DNA of 64,000 bases, from positions 80,805-144,804 of the forward strand of contig NZ_JAHZPA010000001.1 of NCBI RefSeq assembly GCF_019929225.1. Reading direction: 5' to 3'. A program made the translations under genes and the position numbers. Within the stretch, counting starts at the first letter, position 1, and each line of letters opens with the position of its first letter. Positions 26,019 through 35,507 of the stretch are shown here, in pieces. Source of the DNA: Streptococcus sanguinis. Lineage in GTDB: Bacteria; Bacillota; Bacilli; Lactobacillales; Streptococcaceae. The notes beneath the pieces are model-generated. The model saw only the letters and a program-made list of their open reading frames with translations. It did no database searches and was not told where the DNA came from.

Positions 26019-27110
26019 ATGACGATTTACAATTTTTCTGCTGGACCGGCAGTATTGCCCAAGGAAGTCTTGAAAAAAGCTCAGGCTGAGTTTTTAGACT
26101 ATGCCCAAAGTGGCATGAGTGTGATGGAGCTGTCCCACCGATCCAAAGAATTTGACGATATTATCAAAGAAGCTGAGAGCTTGCTGCGTGAGCTCATGGA
26201 TATTCCGGACAATTACCGCGTGCTCTTTCTGCAGGGTGGAGCTTCTACTCAGTTTAGTATGATTCCCCTTAATCTAGCCCAAGGCGGCAAGGCCTATTAC
26301 CTAGTGGCTGGATCTTGGGGAAAGAAAGCTTACACCGAAGCAGTCAAGCTGTCTAAGTTCATTCCTTTTGAGCCCATTCTTTTGGCTTCATCAGAGGATT
26401 TAAATTACACGGAAATTCCTTCTTTTGATGAGAAGGAGATTGATCCGCAGGCGGCTTATGTGCATCTGACAACCAATAATACTATCGAAGGAACGGCTAT
26501 TTATGACTTGCCAGCGACTAATGGCGTGCCGATTGTGGCGGACATGTCTTCTAATATCCTGGCTGCTCAGTACCGAGTAGAGGATTTTGGTTTGATTTAT
26601 GCTGGGGCTCAGAAGAATATCGGACCTGCCGGCGTGACAGTTGTTATCATCCGAGAAGACCTGCTGGATGATGAGCCAGTTCTATCTAGCATGTTGGATT
26701 ACCGCATTCAGGCGGACAATGGCTCTCTTTACAATACACCACCTACTTTCGCCATCTATATGGCCAAACTGGTCTTTGAGTGGGTCAAGGAGCTGGGTGG
26801 TGTAGCAGAAATGGAAAAGCGCAATCGTGAAAAATCTGGCCTTTTATACGACTTCATTGAGCAGTCTGATTTTTATCGCAGTCCAGTCCGTTACAAGGAG
26901 CAGCGCTCAGTAGCCAATATTCCCTTTGTGTCTCCTAGCCCAGAGCTGGATGCTAAATTTAACAAAGAGGCTGCAGCAGCGGGATTCAAGAATATCAAGG
27001 GACACCGCAGCGTAGGCGGCATGAGAGCTAGTCTCTACAATGCCTTTCCGCTCCAAGGTGTCAAAGACTTGATTGCTTTTATGCAGAAATTTGAAGAAGA
27101 AAATTCTTAA
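26019..27110 (+). CDS. serC: Phosphoserine aminotransferase
   Basis: A 363-residue class V PLP aminotransferase for the second step of serine biosynthesis. It starts [13 protein letters not shown] and has [14 protein letters not shown], the PLP lysine in [11 protein letters not shown] and a C-terminal [20 protein letters not shown] precedes the ATG. It is 12 bases from serA, so the two form a serine operon. No serB is seen in this window. Confidence 0.95.
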   Translation: MTIYNFSAGPAVLPKEVLKKAQAEFLDYAQSGMSVMELSHRSKEFDDIIKEAESLLRELMDIPDNYRVLFLQGGASTQFSMIPLNLAQGGKAYYLVAGSWGKKAYTEAVKLSKFIPFEPILLASSEDLNYTEIPSFDEKEIDPQAAYVHLTTNNTIEGTAIYDLPATNGVPIVADMSSNILAAQYRVEDFGLIYAGAQKNIGPAGVTVVIIREDLLDDEPVLSSMLDYRIQADNGSLYNTPPTFAIYMAKLVFEWVKELGGVAEMEKRNREKSGLLYDFIEQSDFYRSPVRYKEQRSVANIPFVSPSPELDAKFNKEAAAAGFKNIKGHRSVGGMRASLYNAFPLQGVKDLIAFMQKFEEENS

Positions 27111-27122
27111 GAGAGGGAAACT

Positions 27123-28298
27123 ATGGTCTTTAGTGTCAAAACCTTTAACAATATCAATCAAATCGGACTTAAGGAGCTGGGCAATGCTTTTCAGATTGAC
27201 GGAGATAAGTCGGACAATCCAGATGCTTATATCCTGCGCAGTCAAAACCTGCATGGACAGGAATTTCCAAGCAAGCTCAAAGCCATTGCGCGAGCAGGCG
27301 CAGGAACCAATAATATTCCTGTCGACCAGGCAACGGCTCAGGGAATTGTGGTCTTCAACACGCCAGGAGCTAATGCCAATGCGGTCAAAGAAGCGGTCTT
27401 AGCTTCTATTCTCCTATCTGCCCGTGACTATATCGCAGCTAACAGTTGGGCTAACGGGCTTTCTGGTGATGATGTTCCCAAGCAAGTAGAAGCTGGTAAG
27501 AAGCAGTTTGCTGGGACAGAAATTGCAGAGAAGACTTTGGGAGTCATTGGGTTAGGAGCTATCGGCGGCCGTATTGCCAACGATGCCTATCGTCTGGGGA
27601 TGAACGTCCTTGGTTATGATCCTTATGTATCCATTGAAACAGCTTGGAATATCTCTAGCCATGTCAAACGGGTAGCAGACATTAAGGAAATCTTTGAGAA
27701 GAGTGATTATATCACTATCCACGTCCCTCTGACTGAGGATACACGCGCTACTTTCGATCAGGCTGCTTTTGGTCTTATGCAAAAGGGAACAACCCTCATC
27801 AACTTTGCTCGTGGCGAGCTGGTGGATAATGCTGCCCTCTTTGAAGCCATAGAAGCTGGTGTAGTCAAGCGCTATATCACAGACTTTGGTGTAGAAGAGC
27901 TGCTCCGTCATCCACAGATTACTGTCTTTCCGCATTTGGGTGGCTCGACAGAGGAAGCTGAGCTCAACTGTGCCATTATGGCTGGGAAAACCATCCGCCG
28001 CTTCATGGAAACGGGCGAGATTATTAATTCAGTGAATTTCCCTAATGTCCGTCAGGCTCTCTCAGCACCTTATCGGATTACCTTGATTAACAAAAATGTA
28101 CCGAATATTGTGGCTCGAATTTCAACAGCGGTTAGTGATTTGAATATCAATATTGACAATATCATCAATCGTTCCAAGGGTGATTATGCCTATACTTTGC
28201 TGGATCTGGATGAGTCGGATGAAAGCAAGATTCAGGACTTGGTTGATAAATTTGAGAATAGCGACAATATTGTGCGCGTGCGTTTGATTAAAAAATAA
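27123..28298 (+). CDS. serA: D-3-phosphoglycerate dehydrogenase
   Basis: A 391-residue NAD-dependent dehydrogenase for the first step of serine biosynthesis. The Rossmann loop is GVIGLGAIGGRIANDAYRLGM; the catalytic region has NFARGELVDNAAL and the active His in VFPHLGGSTEEAE. A C-terminal ACT-like domain (residues ~315-391, VPNIVARISTAVSDLNINIDN) may allow serine feedback. This is the shorter form without the long intervening domain. Confidence 0.94.
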   Translation: MVFSVKTFNNINQIGLKELGNAFQIDGDKSDNPDAYILRSQNLHGQEFPSKLKAIARAGAGTNNIPVDQATAQGIVVFNTPGANANAVKEAVLASILLSARDYIAANSWANGLSGDDVPKQVEAGKKQFAGTEIAEKTLGVIGLGAIGGRIANDAYRLGMNVLGYDPYVSIETAWNISSHVKRVADIKEIFEKSDYITIHVPLTEDTRATFDQAAFGLMQKGTTLINFARGELVDNAALFEAIEAGVVKRYITDFGVEELLRHPQITVFPHLGGSTEEAELNCAIMAGKTIRRFMETGEIINSVNFPNVRQALSAPYRITLINKNVPNIVARISTAVSDLNINIDNIINRSKGDYAYTLLDLDESDESKIQDLVDKFENSDNIVRVRLIKK

Positions 28299-28340
28299 CC
28301 GAAAATTAGATGGTGTTTCTTTATGGAATGCGTCTGTGCC

Positions 28341-28372
28341 AGCCGATGAGCCTTTCGCTTGTCGGCTTTTTC
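28341..28372 (+). terminator. Terminator after serA
   Basis: GCCGA-TG-AGC/GCT-TG-TCGGC forms a stem with a small internal loop, followed by five T. Confidence 0.7.
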
Positions 28373-28434
28373 TAATGAGTCTCGGCTTGACAAGAAGGAG
28401 CTAGCTGGGCTATCATAGGGACGGAGGAAAAACA

Positions 28435-28788
28435 ATGTTACAATTTATCGAATACCCAAAATGCTCTACCTGCCGCAAGGCCAAGGCTGAGCTCAATCAA
28501 TTAGGAGTGGATTTTGAGGCAGTGGATATTGTCCAAAATACACCTAGCCGGGACCAGCTCCTAGACTGGATTCAGAACTCGGACTTTGAGATCAAGGCCT
28601 TTTTCAATACTAGCGGCCTCAAATACCGTGAACTGGGACTAAAAGAACAGGTGCCACATATGACAGCTCAGGAAGCTGCAGATTTATTATCGACAGACGG
28701 CATGCTGATTAAACGACCGCTCTTGGTTCGAGATAACCAAATCTTGCAGATTGGCTACCGGAAGGCGTATGGAGAGTTAGGGTTGTGA
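28435..28788 (+). CDS. Spx/ArsC-family thioredoxin-fold protein
   Basis: A 117-residue protein of the arsenate reductase/Spx family. The N-terminal YPKCSTCRKAK has a CxxC, and RPLLV follows near residue 94 as in YffB/MgsR-like members. The Spx RNA-polymerase binding features cannot be confirmed from sequence. It has a GGAGG site and appears monocistronic. A role in arsenate reduction is not supported, because no arsenic genes are nearby. Confidence 0.8.
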   Translation: MLQFIEYPKCSTCRKAKAELNQLGVDFEAVDIVQNTPSRDQLLDWIQNSDFEIKAFFNTSGLKYRELGLKEQVPHMTAQEAADLLSTDGMLIKRPLLVRDNQILQIGYRKAYGELGL

Positions 28789-28882
28789 AATATTAAGACC
28801 AGCTGCTTTCTCAATCATGATTTTTGGATGCTTCTTCCTTTCATGATATAATAAATCTATCTCAATCTTAGAAAGAAGAATC

Positions 28883-29512
28883 ATGGTTTTATCAAAAAAA
28901 CGGGCTCGTCATGTGATTGAAGAGATTATTGCTCTTTTTCCTGATGCCAAGCCCAGTCTGGATTTTCGCAATCACTTTGAGCTTTTGGTAGCGGTCATGC
29001 TGTCGGCTCAGACGACAGATGCTGCGGTCAATAAGGCAACGCCGGCTTTATTTGAAGCCTATCCAAGTCCTCAAGACATGGCTGCGGCTGGTGAAGCAGA
29101 CATTGCTAAATACATCTCCCGCCTAGGTCTTTATCGCAACAAGGCCAAGTTTTTGAAGAAATGTGCCCAGCAGCTTTTAGACGACTTTGATGGTCAAGTA
29201 CCACAAACGCGGACAGAATTGGAAAGTCTAGCTGGTGTTGGTCGCAAAACGGCCAATGTAGTCATGAGTGTGGGCTTTGGTATTCCAGCCTTTGCTGTTG
29301 ATACTCATGTGGAGCGCATTTGCAAGCACCATGATATCGTTAAAAAGTCGGCAACGCCACTAGAGGTAGAAAAGCGAGTTATGGATGTCCTTCCGCCGGA
29401 ACGTTGGCTGCCAGCCCATCAGGCCATGATTTACTTTGGCCGAGCCATCTGCCATCCTAAAAATCCCGAGTGCGATCACTATCCGCAACTCTATAACTTT
29501 AAAGACATTTAA
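28883..29512 (+). CDS. nth: Endonuclease III (DNA glycosylase/AP lyase)
   Basis: A 209-residue base-excision repair enzyme. The HhH motif LESLAGVGRKTANVVM holds the catalytic Lys and the conserved Asp is in FAVDTHVERI. The C-terminus reads AICHPKNPECDHYPQLYN, so only two of the four cysteines of the usual C-x6-C-x2-C-x5-C iron-sulfur loop remain. From memory, streptococcal relatives have the same loss. It is convergent with the VOC gene. Confidence 0.93.
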   Translation: MVLSKKRARHVIEEIIALFPDAKPSLDFRNHFELLVAVMLSAQTTDAAVNKATPALFEAYPSPQDMAAAGEADIAKYISRLGLYRNKAKFLKKCAQQLLDDFDGQVPQTRTELESLAGVGRKTANVVMSVGFGIPAFAVDTHVERICKHHDIVKKSATPLEVEKRVMDVLPPERWLPAHQAMIYFGRAICHPKNPECDHYPQLYNFKDI

Positions 29513-29540
29513 AAAGCGAGGTCAAATGACTTCGCTTTAT
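29513..29540. terminator. Bidirectional terminator between nth and the VOC gene
   Basis: AAAGCGA/TCGCTTT with an inner GTCA/TGAC pair starts at the nth stop codon. Confidence 0.75.
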
Positions 29541-29926
29541 TATTCACTAAATCTTAAAAAATAACCATCTGGATCCAAAATCGCAAATTCATGAGGATAG
29601 ATAAAGCTATTCCCCACTCGAAACTCTCTTTTTGTCAGCGGACGATGGATGGGATAGTCAGCTTCCAGCAGTTTTTGATGGAGCTGAGGGACATCCTCAA
29701 TACCAAAAGAAATATTGACACCGCGCCCGAAAGGATAGGTCAGTTGGGCTAATTCTTCTGCGCTGCCTTCTTCTAGCATAAGTTGGCAGTCTTCAAGCGA
29801 GAGGAAGAGAAATTTCTCCTCTGGACGCTCGTATTCGACAGAGAATCCTAGCAGGTCGCAGTAGAAGTGGCGTGATTTTTCGATGTCAGATACTACAAAT
29901 TCAGGAATGACAGCTTGATAGTCCAT
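29540..29926 (-). CDS. VOC superfamily protein (glyoxalase/bleomycin-resistance fold)
   Basis: A 128-residue protein with the paired beta-alpha-beta-beta-beta VOC layout: VIPEFVVSDIEKSRHFYCDLLGF at the start and FAILDPDGYFLRF at the end. The C-terminal DPDGY signature is typical of bleomycin-resistance-like dioxygenase-fold proteins. AAGGAG precedes the ATG. It lies 11 bases after exoA on the same strand, so it may be cotranscribed. The substrate is unknown. Confidence 0.8.
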   Translation of the reverse strand: MDYQAVIPEFVVSDIEKSRHFYCDLLGFSVEYERPEEKFLFLSLEDCQLMLEEGSAEELAQLTYPFGRGVNISFGIEDVPQLHQKLLEADYPIHRPLTKREFRVGNSFIYPHEFAILDPDGYFLRFSE

Positions 29927-29937
29927 TTGTTTTCTCC

Positions 29938-30765
29938 TTAGAGTTCAATCTCCATGACAATGGGTGTGTGGTCTTGGCGCGCACCGGAGTCAATCATATC
30001 AGACTTGGTCACCTTGTCAGCCACGCGGTTGCTTGTCAGCCAGTAGTCGATTCTCCAGCCTGTATTGTTGATTTTAGAAGTCTTGCTGCGTTGCGCCCAC
30101 CAAGTGTACTGGTTGGGGATATCGCCGTGCAAGTGGCGGAAGGTATCGGTAAATCCTTTAGCCAGCAGGTTGGTAAAGCCAGCGCGCTCTTCGTCGGTAA
30201 AGCCTGGTGAACGGCGGTTGCTGGCTGGATTGGCCAAGTCGATTTCCTTGTGGGCCACATTGTAGTCGCCAGTAGCGAGGACTGGTTTTTGTCCATCTAG
30301 TCTTGCCAAGTATTCAGCATATTTGGTATCCCAGACTTGACGGTCATCCAAGCGTTTGAGGCCATCACCAGCATTAGGCGTATAGACCTGTGTGACAAAG
30401 AAACCGTCAAATTCCAGCGTAATGATTCGGCCTTCAACATCCATAGTTGATGGAGCGCCGATTTCTGGGAAGGTTATGGTTGGCGTCAGTTCTTTTTTGT
30501 AGAGGAACATGGTTCCTGCATAGCCCTTGCGGGCCGGCTCTTGGGAGGAGCGCCAAGTGTTTTCATAGTCTGGGAAAAGATTTGTCAAAATCTCCAAGTG
30601 CTTTTTAGTCGGGCCTGTCGCAGACAGTTTTGTTTCCTGAATGGCGATAATATCAGCATTTTCAGCTTGCAAGGTCTGAAGAACAGCCTGAGAGAGCTGA
30701 GCTCGGGCAGAATCACTGGTCAATGCAGCGTTGAGAGAGTCAATATTCCAAGAAATGAGTTTCAT
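29938..30765 (-). CDS. exoA: Exodeoxyribonuclease III / AP endonuclease
   Basis: A 275-residue repair nuclease matching pneumococcal ExoA. Motifs: MKLISWNIDSLNA, IIAIQETKLS (metal Glu), TGDYNVAHKEIDLANP (catalytic Asp-Asn) and the C-terminal RQDHTPIVMEIEL with the catalytic Asp-His. Placing it beside nth groups two base-excision repair genes, convergent but separated by the VOC gene. Confidence 0.95.
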   Translation of the reverse strand: MKLISWNIDSLNAALTSDSARAQLSQAVLQTLQAENADIIAIQETKLSATGPTKKHLEILTNLFPDYENTWRSSQEPARKGYAGTMFLYKKELTPTITFPEIGAPSTMDVEGRIITLEFDGFFVTQVYTPNAGDGLKRLDDRQVWDTKYAEYLARLDGQKPVLATGDYNVAHKEIDLANPASNRRSPGFTDEERAGFTNLLAKGFTDTFRHLHGDIPNQYTWWAQRSKTSKINNTGWRIDYWLTSNRVADKVTKSDMIDSGARQDHTPIVMEIEL

Positions 30766-30906
30766 AAAATTTCCTTTTCTAGTAAAATTTACTGAGTTTA
30801 TTATAACAAAATTTAGGGCTGATTTATAGCAAAGTGATTGTAAGAAAGCTTGAAAAATAATGAAAATTTTTCTATAATGTTCCTAGAAAAATAGAGAGAA
30901 AAAACC

Positions 30907-31362
30907 ATGAAATTTTATTCTTATGATTATGTTTTGAGTCAGATTAGCCAGCAAAACTGGGTGACAGTTGCACTTTCTGTCTTGCTTCTGCTTGTGACAG
31001 GATTTTTTGCTTTTAAGGCCTATCACAATAAGCGCGATTCAAAATTTCGGGAACTAGCCATCATTTCTGTTTTGGCCTTGGTGGCTATGGTCTTGATTGG
31101 CATTAGCAATTTCCAGACTGACCAAGACTCTAATAACCAGTTTCAAACCTCTCTGCATTTTATTGAGGTTATTTCAGAAGACTTGGGTGTGGATAAGTCG
31201 GAGGTCTATGTCAATACTTCAGCCGCAACTGATGGAGCGATTTTGAAGGTCGGAAAGAACTTTTATCGGGCTATGAGCGGTAGTGAGCCAGATAAATATC
31301 TGCTTGAAAAAATTGACTTGCATAAGACGACAGATATCGAAATAGTGGAGGTTGAAAAATGA
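30907..31362 (+). CDS. DUF3290 membrane protein
   Basis: A 151-residue protein with two N-terminal hydrophobic segments (residues ~18-38 and ~50-68) and a soluble C-terminal domain. It matches the DUF3290 pattern, which is regularly paired with a DUF421/YetF gene. The stop overlaps the next start (ATGA), so the two are translationally coupled. Function unknown. Confidence 0.75.
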   Translation: MKFYSYDYVLSQISQQNWVTVALSVLLLLVTGFFAFKAYHNKRDSKFRELAIISVLALVAMVLIGISNFQTDQDSNNQFQTSLHFIEVISEDLGVDKSEVYVNTSAATDGAILKVGKNFYRAMSGSEPDKYLLEKIDLHKTTDIEIVEVEK

Positions 31363-31991
31363 CATTGAATTTTCTTGAAATCCTAATTAAACTAGCGCTG
31401 GGGCTTTTCTCACTGGTTTTTGTTATCAACGTGACGGGAAAAGGCAATCTGGCCCCAAATTCAGCGATCGACCAGATTCAAAACTATGTCCTTGGTGGCA
31501 TTATCGGTGGGGTGATTTATAATAGCTCCATTAACATTCTTCAGTATGCTGTCATTCTTATCATGTGGACCATCTTGGTCTTGACCCTAAAGTGGCTCAA
31601 TAACAATGTCCGTGCAGTTAAGCATTTGATTGATGGCAAGCCGACAACATTGATTCAGCATGGGAAACTGAGTCCTGAAGCCTGCCGTTCTGTTGGTCTT
31701 TCAGCAGCAGATGTAGCTTTGAAGTTGCGCAGCCAAGGTATTTTCCAGCTCAAGCAAGTCAAACGGGCGGTTATAGAACAAAACGGCCAGCTGATTATTG
31801 TACAGGCTGGTGAAGAGAATCCTAAATATCCCCTTATCACAGATGGTGTTGTCCAGATTGATATTTTAGAGTCTATTGATAAAACAGAAGAGTGGTTGGT
31901 GGAGAGACTGGCTAAAGACGGTTACACTGATATTTCTAATATCTTCATCGCAGAATATGAAAGCGGCAACTTGAATGTTGTGACCTATTGA
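31359..31991 (+). CDS. DUF421 (YetF-type) membrane protein
   Basis: A 210-residue protein with three N-terminal hydrophobic segments followed by a soluble domain containing GKPTTLIQHGKLSPEACRS and LRSQGIFQLKQVKRAVIEQNG, the DUF421/YetF signature. It is coupled to the DUF3290 gene upstream, and a terminator shared with the convergent DUF805 gene follows. Function unknown. Confidence 0.82.
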   Translation: MTLNFLEILIKLALGLFSLVFVINVTGKGNLAPNSAIDQIQNYVLGGIIGGVIYNSSINILQYAVILIMWTILVLTLKWLNNNVRAVKHLIDGKPTTLIQHGKLSPEACRSVGLSAADVALKLRSQGIFQLKQVKRAVIEQNGQLIIVQAGEENPKYPLITDGVVQIDILESIDKTEEWLVERLAKDGYTDISNIFIAEYESGNLNVVTY

Positions 31992-32008
31992 GAAAATCTT
32001 GCAAAGAG

Positions 32009-32037
32009 AAAGCCATTCCAGAAGTGGAATGGCTTTT
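32009..32037. terminator. Bidirectional terminator after the DUF421 gene
   Basis: A 12-bp stem AAAGCCATTCCA/TGGAATGGCTTT has a 4-base GAAG loop, with T-rich ends on both strands. Confidence 0.85.
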
Positions 32038-32040
32038 GCT

Positions 32041-32574
32041 TTATTCAAATGGACTTTGCTCGTTTTCAGGTGATGCAAAGTTTTGTTGAGGATTAGGCTG
32101 ATTTTGATAGGGGTTCTGATCAAATTGCTGCCCTTGATAATTTTGCTGATTTTGATAAGGATTCTGACCAAATTGATTTTCTTGATAATTCTGATTGTTA
32201 TAGAAATTATTAACAGCAGGTTCATATTTAGTAGGCTGGCAATAAAACACCAACAGAATTAAACGACCCACCAATGGGACCAAGTACAATAAGATAAGTG
32301 CCCAATGATAGCCACCATCCCGTAAGCGACGGACTTGAATAGCGAGAGAGGGAAGAAGAATTGCAATAAAATAGACCACCATTAGACCTGCTAAGGTGCT
32401 AGATAAGGCTCCTCCAGTCTCAGAGTTCAAAACTGTTTCAATCACAAGAGCAATGCAAAGTATTAGAATCATTACTAAAAAATGGCAGAGAATGGGCCAC
32501 CAAAAATCTGGGCGAGTTGAGCGACCGGTGAAGTCAACATATCCCTTCCAAAACTTTTTATATGCATCAATCAT
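32041..32574 (-). CDS. DUF805 membrane protein with a Gln/Asn-rich repeat tail
   Basis: A 177-residue protein. Residues 1-115 are a DUF805 domain (YKKFWKGYVDFTGRSTRPDFWW, four hydrophobic segments, VRRLRDGGYHWALI). The C-terminal ~60 residues are a hydrophilic Q/N/Y-rich tail in which a 16-residue unit of the form QNYQ-x-x-QF-x-QNPYQNQ occurs twice. The tail is absent from its neighbour. Function unknown. Confidence 0.83.
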   Translation of the reverse strand: MIDAYKKFWKGYVDFTGRSTRPDFWWPILCHFLVMILILCIALVIETVLNSETGGALSSTLAGLMVVYFIAILLPSLAIQVRRLRDGGYHWALILLYLVPLVGRLILLVFYCQPTKYEPAVNNFYNNQNYQENQFGQNPYQNQQNYQGQQFDQNPYQNQPNPQQNFASPENEQSPFE

Positions 32575-32673
32575 ATTAAAATTCCTTTTATTATTTTTTA
32601 TTTAGTGTACTATATTTGCCCTATGATTGCAAGTTTTCAGAAAATACTAGGTATTTAATGTAATATTGCAAGA

Positions 32674-32698
32674 TAAAAACCAACCCGTTTGGATTGGT
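32674..32698 (-). terminator. Terminator of the second DUF805 gene
   Basis: On the minus strand ACCAATCC-AAAC-GGGTTGGT is followed by a T-rich tail. Confidence 0.7.
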
Positions 32699-32730
32699 CC
32701 TACCATTATAAAGTGATGAAACTTGATTTT

Positions 32731-33057
32731 TTAGTATTCTGAGGGTTGACAGAGGAAGAAGAGTAGAATGAAATTACCAATAACTGGAATAAAAGACACG
32801 AAGATAAAAGCCCAATGGTAACCAGCATCTCTCAGACGGCGAATGGACAGAGATAGATTAGGAATGATAGTAAAGAAACCATAAATCTGAATTAGCGATA
32901 GAAGAGGAGCCGCATCCTCTCCAACCGTAAGTAAGAAAATTAAAGATAAGATAGTTATCAACATATTGGCAAATATAGCCCACCAATAATCTGGGCGATC
33001 TGACCGGCCGGCGAAGTCAAAAGCTCTCCGCCAAAAATCAAGATATGCATAAATCAT
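32731..33057 (-). CDS. DUF805 membrane protein
   Basis: A 108-residue DUF805 protein with four hydrophobic segments. YLDFWRRAFDFAGRSDRPDYWW at the start and IRRLRDAGYHWAFIF later mirror its neighbour, so the two are paralogues. It ends at QPSEY, exactly where the neighbour's Q/N-rich tail begins. Each gene has its own terminator. Function unknown. Confidence 0.83.
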   Translation of the reverse strand: MIYAYLDFWRRAFDFAGRSDRPDYWWAIFANMLITILSLIFLLTVGEDAAPLLSLIQIYGFFTIIPNLSLSIRRLRDAGYHWAFIFVSFIPVIGNFILLFFLCQPSEY

Positions 33058-33301
33058 AATAATCTCCTAAATAATTTATTTATCTTATTATATTATAAAT
33101 CACTAAATATTGAAATTTAATTTTTGTTTTTAGGAGTACATTCCTCTTCACCCTCGCTGAGCAGATATATCTAAGTTGGCAATTCATTGTTTTATTTTTC
33201 AAATGGTGATAAAATAAAGTGTTGAAGTTTGCGGTTTATCTGCGTGATAAATGGCAATTTCCGAATAAAAAGAGGTCTCATTTGCCTCCTAAGGAGAAAT
33301 C

Positions 33302-35296
33302 ATGTCTGAAAAGAACTTTTATATTACAACCCCTATCTACTATCCGAGCGGTAAACTCCACATCGGATCTGCCTATACGACCATTGCATGTGATGTGTTG
33401 GCTCGCTACAAGCGTCTCATGGGCTACGATGTTTTCTATTTGACTGGCCTTGACGAGCATGGACAGAAGATTCAGGCTAAAGCTGAAGAAGCTGGTATCA
33501 GCCCACAAGCTTATGTAGATGGTATGGCGGTTGGGGTCAAGGAACTCTGGAAACTGCTGGACATTTCTTATGATAAATTTATCCGGACGACCGATGACTA
33601 CCATGAAAAGGTTGTAGCTGATGTCTTTGAGCGTCTCTTAGCACAAGATGATATCTACTTGGGTGAATATTCAGGCTGGTATTCTGTATCAGATGAGGAA
33701 TTTTTTACCGAAAGCCAGCTGGCAGAAGTCTTCCGTGATGAAAATGGGAAAGTAACTGGTGGAATTGCGCCATCCGGACATGAAGTTGAGTGGGTATCAG
33801 AAGAGTCTTACTTCCTCCGCCTCAGCAAGTACCAAGACCGCTTGGTAGAATTTTTCAAATCTCACCCAGACTTTATCACGCCGGACGGACGTCTCAATGA
33901 AATGCTGAAAAACTTCATTGAGCCAGGTCTAGAAGACTTGGCCGTATCTCGGACAACCTTTACTTGGGGTGTGCCGGTACCATCCAATCCTAAACACGTT
34001 GTCTATGTTTGGATTGATGCCCTACTCAACTATGCGACAGCACTTGGCTACGGTCAGGATGATCATGCTAACTATGATAAATTCTGGAATGGAACAGTCT
34101 TCCACATGGTGGGTAAGGACATTCTGCGTTTCCACTCTATCTACTGGCCAATCCTGCTCATGATGCTGGATATTAAGCTACCCGACCGCTTGATTGCTCA
34201 CGGTTGGTTTGTCATGAAGGATGGAAAGATGTCCAAGTCTAAGGGTAATGTGGTCTATCCGGAAATGCTGGTAGAACGTTATGGTTTGGATGCCCTGCGT
34301 TATTACCTCATGCGCAGTCTACCAGTTGGCTCAGATGGAACGTTCACACCTGAGGACTATGTAGGTCGTATCAACTATGAGTTAGCTAATGACCTTGGAA
34401 ACCTCCTCAACCGTACTGTTTCTATGATTAATAAGTATTTTGACGGTCAAGTGCCAGCCTTTGAAGAAAATGTGACAGACTTTGATGGAGCTCTGGCTCA
34501 GGTGGCAGTTCAATCCATCGCTGACTACTACAAACACATGGACGGGGTTGACTACCCACGTGCCCTGGAAGCAGTCTGGACGCTCATCTCCCGCACTAAT
34601 AAATATATCGATGAAACAGCTCCTTGGGTTCTGGCTAAGGATGATTCCAAGGTCAAAGAACTGGCAGCAGTCATGAGCCACTTGGCAGCCAGCCTTCGTG
34701 TTGTGGCCCATATGATTGAGCCATTCATGATGGAAACGAGCAAGGCTGTCCTTAGCCAACTTGGCTTGCCTCAAGCAGTTTCACTGGAAAATCTAGCAAT
34801 TGACCAGCTCCCAGCAGGTCTGACAGTTGTAGAGAAAGGAACACCAATCTTCCCGCGTCTCGATATGGAAGAAGAAATTGCCTATATCAAGGGACAAATG
34901 GAAGCTGGCAAACCAGCAGCTCAAAAAGAATGGAATCCAGAAGAAGTCGAGCTCAAACTCAACCGCAAGGAAATCAAATTTGACGATTTCGATAAGGTGG
35001 AAATCCGTGTTGCAGAAGTCAAAGAGGTTTCTAAAGTTGAAGGCTCAGATAAGCTTCTTCAATTCCGCTTAGATGCAGGAGACTGTGAGGACCGACAAAT
35101 CCTCTCTGGTATTGCTAAATACTATCCAAACGAGCAAGAACTGGTCGGTAAGAAAGTCCAAATCGTAGCCAACCTCAAACCGCGTAAAATGATGAGCCGC
35201 ATCAGCCAAGGTGTGATTCTATCAGCTGAGCACGGCGACCAACTGACTCTCCTTACCGTGGATGAAAAAGTCCCAAATGGAAGTTTGATTGGATAA
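33302..35296 (+). CDS. metG: Methionyl-tRNA synthetase
   Basis: A 664-residue class I synthetase. HIGH-type motif KLHIGSAYT near residue 18, [10 protein letters not shown] near 308, and a C-terminal tRNA-binding EMAP-like domain (~560-664, [26 protein letters not shown]). The zinc-knuckle cysteines are missing, as in Bacillus-type enzymes. No T-box was recognised upstream; the ~70-base leader holds only a short TTTATC/GATAAA hairpin. Confidence 0.96.
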   Translation: MSEKNFYITTPIYYPSGKLHIGSAYTTIACDVLARYKRLMGYDVFYLTGLDEHGQKIQAKAEEAGISPQAYVDGMAVGVKELWKLLDISYDKFIRTTDDYHEKVVADVFERLLAQDDIYLGEYSGWYSVSDEEFFTESQLAEVFRDENGKVTGGIAPSGHEVEWVSEESYFLRLSKYQDRLVEFFKSHPDFITPDGRLNEMLKNFIEPGLEDLAVSRTTFTWGVPVPSNPKHVVYVWIDALLNYATALGYGQDDHANYDKFWNGTVFHMVGKDILRFHSIYWPILLMMLDIKLPDRLIAHGWFVMKDGKMSKSKGNVVYPEMLVERYGLDALRYYLMRSLPVGSDGTFTPEDYVGRINYELANDLGNLLNRTVSMINKYFDGQVPAFEENVTDFDGALAQVAVQSIADYYKHMDGVDYPRALEAVWTLISRTNKYIDETAPWVLAKDDSKVKELAAVMSHLAASLRVVAHMIEPFMMETSKAVLSQLGLPQAVSLENLAIDQLPAGLTVVEKGTPIFPRLDMEEEIAYIKGQMEAGKPAAQKEWNPEEVELKLNRKEIKFDDFDKVEIRVAEVKEVSKVEGSDKLLQFRLDAGDCEDRQILSGIAKYYPNEQELVGKKVQIVANLKPRKMMSRISQGVILSAEHGDQLTLLTVDEKVPNGSLIG

Positions 35297-35314
35297 AATC
35301 TTTGATCTAATGAC

Positions 35315-35348
35315 AATCCCCTAGCAGGAGGCTGCTGGGGGATTTTTG
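35315..35348 (+). terminator. metG terminator
   Basis: A 13-bp stem AATCCCCTAGCAG/CTGCTGGGGGATT with a 4-base loop is followed by T5. Confidence 0.9.
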
Positions 35349-35428
35349 AATTTGGAAATTAAAAAGGTATGGTTTGTGATTGAGAAAAGAATTGTTAGCC
35401 AAAAAACATTTAAATAACCGTCAGTACA

Positions 35429-35457
35429 TTGACAAAGTTGACAAGTTGTAGGATAAT
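35429..35457 (+). promoter_or_regulatory. Promoter of the EcsC-like gene
   Basis: TTGACA (35429-35434) and GATAAT (35452-35457) are 17 bases apart. A second TTGACA begins 9 bases after the first, giving the direct repeat TTGACAAAG-TTGACAAG. Confidence 0.65.
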
Positions 35458-35507
35458 TGGCTTGTAGATTTACTTTTATCTATTAAATTATTTTAGGAGA
35501 ATTATTT

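Noticed and set aside
33230..33255. T-box or riboswitch in the metG leader
   Set aside because: Only a short TTTATC/GATAAA hairpin is present; no T-box sequence or specifier loop.
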